Positions 55,571 to 57,494 of a DNA stretch of 57,494 nt are shown here, piece by piece. Under the pieces are notes generated by a model. That model had not been told where the DNA came from, searched no databases, and worked only from the letters and a program-made list of their open reading frames with translations. Source of the stretch: an uncultured Sulfurovum sp. GTDB taxonomy: Bacteria > Campylobacterota > Campylobacteria > Campylobacterales > Sulfurovaceae. The DNA is taken from the NCBI GenBank assembly GCA_902727855.1, contig CACVAS010000168.1, positions 1 through 57,494 of the forward strand, read 5' to 3'. The position numbers and the translations under genes are program-made. Within the stretch, counting starts at the first letter, position 1, and the number at the start of each line of letters is the position of its first letter.

Positions 55571-56311
55571 GTGCAAATAGTAGAAAGTAATCAATCAAAG
55601 GTCTCGAGAGAATTCTCTAGGTTTGCACATTTATATAATACTTATAATATCATACAATCTGATGTTGCCAAAACACTTGTAGAATCTCTAGAAAAAAAGT
55701 CATATAGAACAATCATAGATTTAGGATGTGGAAGTGGAAAAGTACATGAAAATATCGTCAACCTCGATATATCTTTTGATAGTTTTGTAGCAGTGGATAT
55801 TTCTGATAAAATGTTAAAAATACATTCCTCTGAAGATAGAGTTCAAAAAGTAGTTGCAGATTTTAACAATAGTAAAGAAATAGAAAACTTGTACAACAAA
55901 GTAGAAGATACATTACTTATTTCCGCTTCTGCATTACAATGGGCCGACGATTTAAATAGTGTATTTACCTCACTATCTAAAATAGCAAATCAATCATATT
56001 TTGCTATTTTTACATCAAATACATTTAAAACATTGCATAGTACTGCAAATATAAAATCTCCAATCCATACTCCAGAGGCATTAAAAAAGGCTATTGCAAA
56101 ACTATATACTTCCAATATGTATACGAAAGAGTATAGATTAGAATTTAAATCTGTAAAAGAGATGTTTCAGTATATTAAAAAAAGTGGAGTAAGTGGTGGT
56201 AATAAGCAATTAGGTTATAAGCAGTTAAAGCATTTGATGGAGAATTATCCATTAAAGTATTTAGAGTTTGAAGTTTTATTTGTGGAGAATGCTTCACCTA
56301 AATCTAGATAG
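55571..56311 (+). CDS. BioC-like SAM-dependent methyltransferase
   Basis: The 247-residue protein has SAM-binding motif I IIDLGCGSGKVHE and the BioC-type opening FSRFAHLYNTYNIIQ. BioC methylates malonyl-ACP to start pimelate synthesis for biotin. The QWADD (motif near residue 122) is also BioC-like. I chose GTG 55571 because AGAGGAAG lies 6 bases before it; the ATG at 55553 lies within that ribosome-binding site. No other bio gene is nearby, so biotin synthesis is a reasonable guess only. Confidence 0.75.
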   Translation: MQIVESNQSKVSREFSRFAHLYNTYNIIQSDVAKTLVESLEKKSYRTIIDLGCGSGKVHENIVNLDISFDSFVAVDISDKMLKIHSSEDRVQKVVADFNNSKEIENLYNKVEDTLLISASALQWADDLNSVFTSLSKIANQSYFAIFTSNTFKTLHSTANIKSPIHTPEALKKAIAKLYTSNMYTKEYRLEFKSVKEMFQYIKKSGVSGGNKQLGYKQLKHLMENYPLKYLEFEVLFVENASPKSR

Positions 56312-56327
56312 GTAAAGCATAAATAAT

Positions 56328-57014
56328 TTATTCATCACTGCCAAATATACCTAGAAGTTGAAGAATTGCTGTAAACATATTTAGAAAGTCTAAATAGAGT
56401 GACACTGCCGCATCAACTGGTGAAGAATATGCCCCATTTGCAATATTTTGAGTATCATAAATAGTGAACATACCAAATAAAATCAAAATCCCTGCAGTAA
56501 TAATCACATGCATCATCGGACTCTGAAGTAAAAACATGTTAATCAGTGAAGCAATAATAACAACAATCAAGACAATAAAAAGAGGTTTACCCCAGCTTGA
56601 AAAGTCTGTTTTAGCATTAATTGCAAAAAGACTAAGTGCCCCAAATAGGACAGATGTCATTAAGAAAGCATTTCCTATCACTGCTCCATTACCTGCACCT
56701 ATGAGTGAAGCTAAAAGAGGCACAAGTGAGACACCAGTTAAAAATGTGAATAAAAAAAGCATTGCTAGATTAAGTCCAGGTTTTCCTCTTGACATACTGA
56801 GTCCAAAGAAAAGTATCAGAAGTTCTGCACCAAATATAAACCACTTATATTGCATAACCGTTTCAGCATAAGGCATTGTCAAGTAAGCACCAAGTGCAGC
56901 AGCAATCATACTTGCCCCAAGTAATTGGTATGTTTGTTTCATGAAACTGACGGATGCTCCTTCTTGAACATAGCCTGCATCATTAGATGTATAGTCTCTA
57001 TCATATAAAGCCAT
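56328..57014 (-). CDS. Bax inhibitor-1/YccA-family membrane protein
   Basis: The 228-residue protein has seven membrane helices and the family's central features, including SFMKQTYQLLGASMIAAALGAY near residue 23 and YDTQNIANGAY near 186. The family is linked to Ca2+ or H+ leakage and membrane protease control; here function is unknown. It converges with the BioC-like gene. AAAGGAAATACT precedes the ATG. Confidence 0.9.
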   Translation of the reverse strand: MALYDRDYTSNDAGYVQEGASVSFMKQTYQLLGASMIAAALGAYLTMPYAETVMQYKWFIFGAELLILFFGLSMSRGKPGLNLAMLFLFTFLTGVSLVPLLASLIGAGNGAVIGNAFLMTSVLFGALSLFAINAKTDFSSWGKPLFIVLIVVIIASLINMFLLQSPMMHVIITAGILILFGMFTIYDTQNIANGAYSSPVDAAVSLYLDFLNMFTAILQLLGIFGSDE

Positions 57015-57086
57015 AGTATTTCCTTTTATAGTGTTAATTTTTTGTAGTATAGTAGAGTGAGATTAATCTAAGGTTAATACAGTAGC

Positions 57087-57266
57087 TTACTCATTTATGC
57101 GTTTTTTTTGTAGTGTCATATATTCTCTTTTCGCTATATTTGCATGGTGAATGTTCTCATTTATAATTTGTTTGGCCATTTCCTCTTTAGCAGAAGGAAT
57201 AATAGGTTCTTTGGTACAACTATTTAAGAGAAAAAATAATAGGGGTAATAAAAAATATTTTTTCAT
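57087..57266 (-). CDS. Small lipoprotein, 59 residues
   Basis: An open frame on the minus strand starts at 57266 with AAGGATATTT before the ATG. It has a signal peptide ending in a lipobox LLNSC (Cys at residue 17), then a hydrophilic, mostly helical 42-residue mature part rich in K, E, I and N. It is likely anchored to the outer or inner membrane. I do not recognise it. It lies upstream of the BI-1 gene on the same strand, 72 bases away. Confidence 0.75.
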   Translation of the reverse strand: MKKYFLLPLLFFLLNSCTKEPIIPSAKEEMAKQIINENIHHANIAKREYMTLQKKRINE

Positions 57267-57412
57267 AAATATCCTTAGGTATGAATCAGAAATAATAGCA
57301 AATTATAGATAAATCACTGTTGATATAATTATTTAAGCAATAAGTAAAATTACATATATGATGTAAGTAAAAAAAGAATTTCGCTAAATTTGGACATTTT
57401 TGCGATAAATCC

Positions 57413-57441
57413 TTGACAAGGAATAACTTCGGTGCTATAAT
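57413..57441 (+). promoter_or_regulatory. Consensus sigma-70 promoter at the right edge
   Basis: TTGACA (57413-57418) is followed after exactly 17 bases by TATAAT (57436-57441). Both hexamers are perfect consensus, rare in this phylum, which suggests a stable-RNA operon beyond 57494. No coding start is visible in the remaining 53 bases. Confidence 0.75.
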
Positions 57442-57494
57442 ACGCGTCCAACAACACATGGATGGTTAGCGAGTTGCTAGCAAGAGTGTTATTG

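Overview
The window is chromosomal DNA from a low-GC Campylobacterota (Epsilonproteobacteria), closest in flavour to Sulfurovum or Sulfurimonas. This rests on gene content, not on a database match: ruvC next to dnaA with DnaA-box clusters on both sides of dnaA, a three-domain NifU beside NifS, the FAD-dependent thymidylate synthase ThyX, a tig-clpP-def operon, TTATTCACA-type DnaA boxes, and sigma-70 promoters that mostly show only a TATAAT box. No gene says plasmid or phage, and most of the window is ordinary core genome.

Layout. 1-950: a divergent XRE regulator and small membrane protein around nested inverted repeats. 1051-1701: a five-tRNA operon (Pro, His, Arg, Arg, Leu; minus strand) with a clear TTGACT-17-TATAAT promoter. 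1807-12433: housekeeping genes (alanine/glycine symporter, purM, thiamine-binding protein, YhiN flavoprotein, typA, dgt, thyX, an L,D-transpeptidase). 12476-18948: ruvC, the replication origin region, dnaA, dnaN, pyrG and recJ. 19045-22290: hemerythrin, nifU and nifS. 22428-24462: an accessory patch with a REP-associated transposase, its REP hairpins, a duplicated transposase start, the tail of a toxin gene and its probable immunity gene. 24499-31595: folE, mutY, tig-clpP-def, a YifB/ComM ATPase and a DegQ-type protease. 31788-36536: a large secreted FISUMP-domain protein, a YeiH-family transporter with a divergent LysR regulator, and mobA. 36533-49275: an MFS and an RDD membrane protein leading into a full type II secretion (T2SS) locus, with an exosortase-family gene in its middle. 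49289-53818: a HerA-like ATPase, a second FISUMP protein with a GC-rich, A-poor C-terminal cassette, and an Avd-like four-helix-bundle gene. 53815-57494: pyrE, frr, secG, a BioC-like methyltransferase, a BI-1 protein, a 59-residue lipoprotein, and a consensus promoter at the right edge that probably starts a stable-RNA operon beyond the window.

The most interesting unit is at 51775-53818. The FISUMP/C-type-lectin-like protein ends in a cassette that looks like the variable region of a diversity-generating retroelement (DGR); a hairpin follows it, then an Avd homologue. No reverse transcriptase and no template repeat are visible in the window. This is either a trans-acting DGR target whose reverse transcriptase lies elsewhere or a decayed DGR. 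A second FISUMP gene at 31788 shares the same N-terminal module and is flanked by a 45-bp duplication of the yeiH 3' end, as if it arrived as a cassette. The T2SS genes are plausible exporters of both signal-peptide-bearing FISUMP proteins, but that is inference. A second theme is small hairpin repeats (REP/BIME-like elements) sitting exactly in intergenic gaps, including nifS-nifU and FISUMP-avd, in a genome region that also carries a RAYT transposase.
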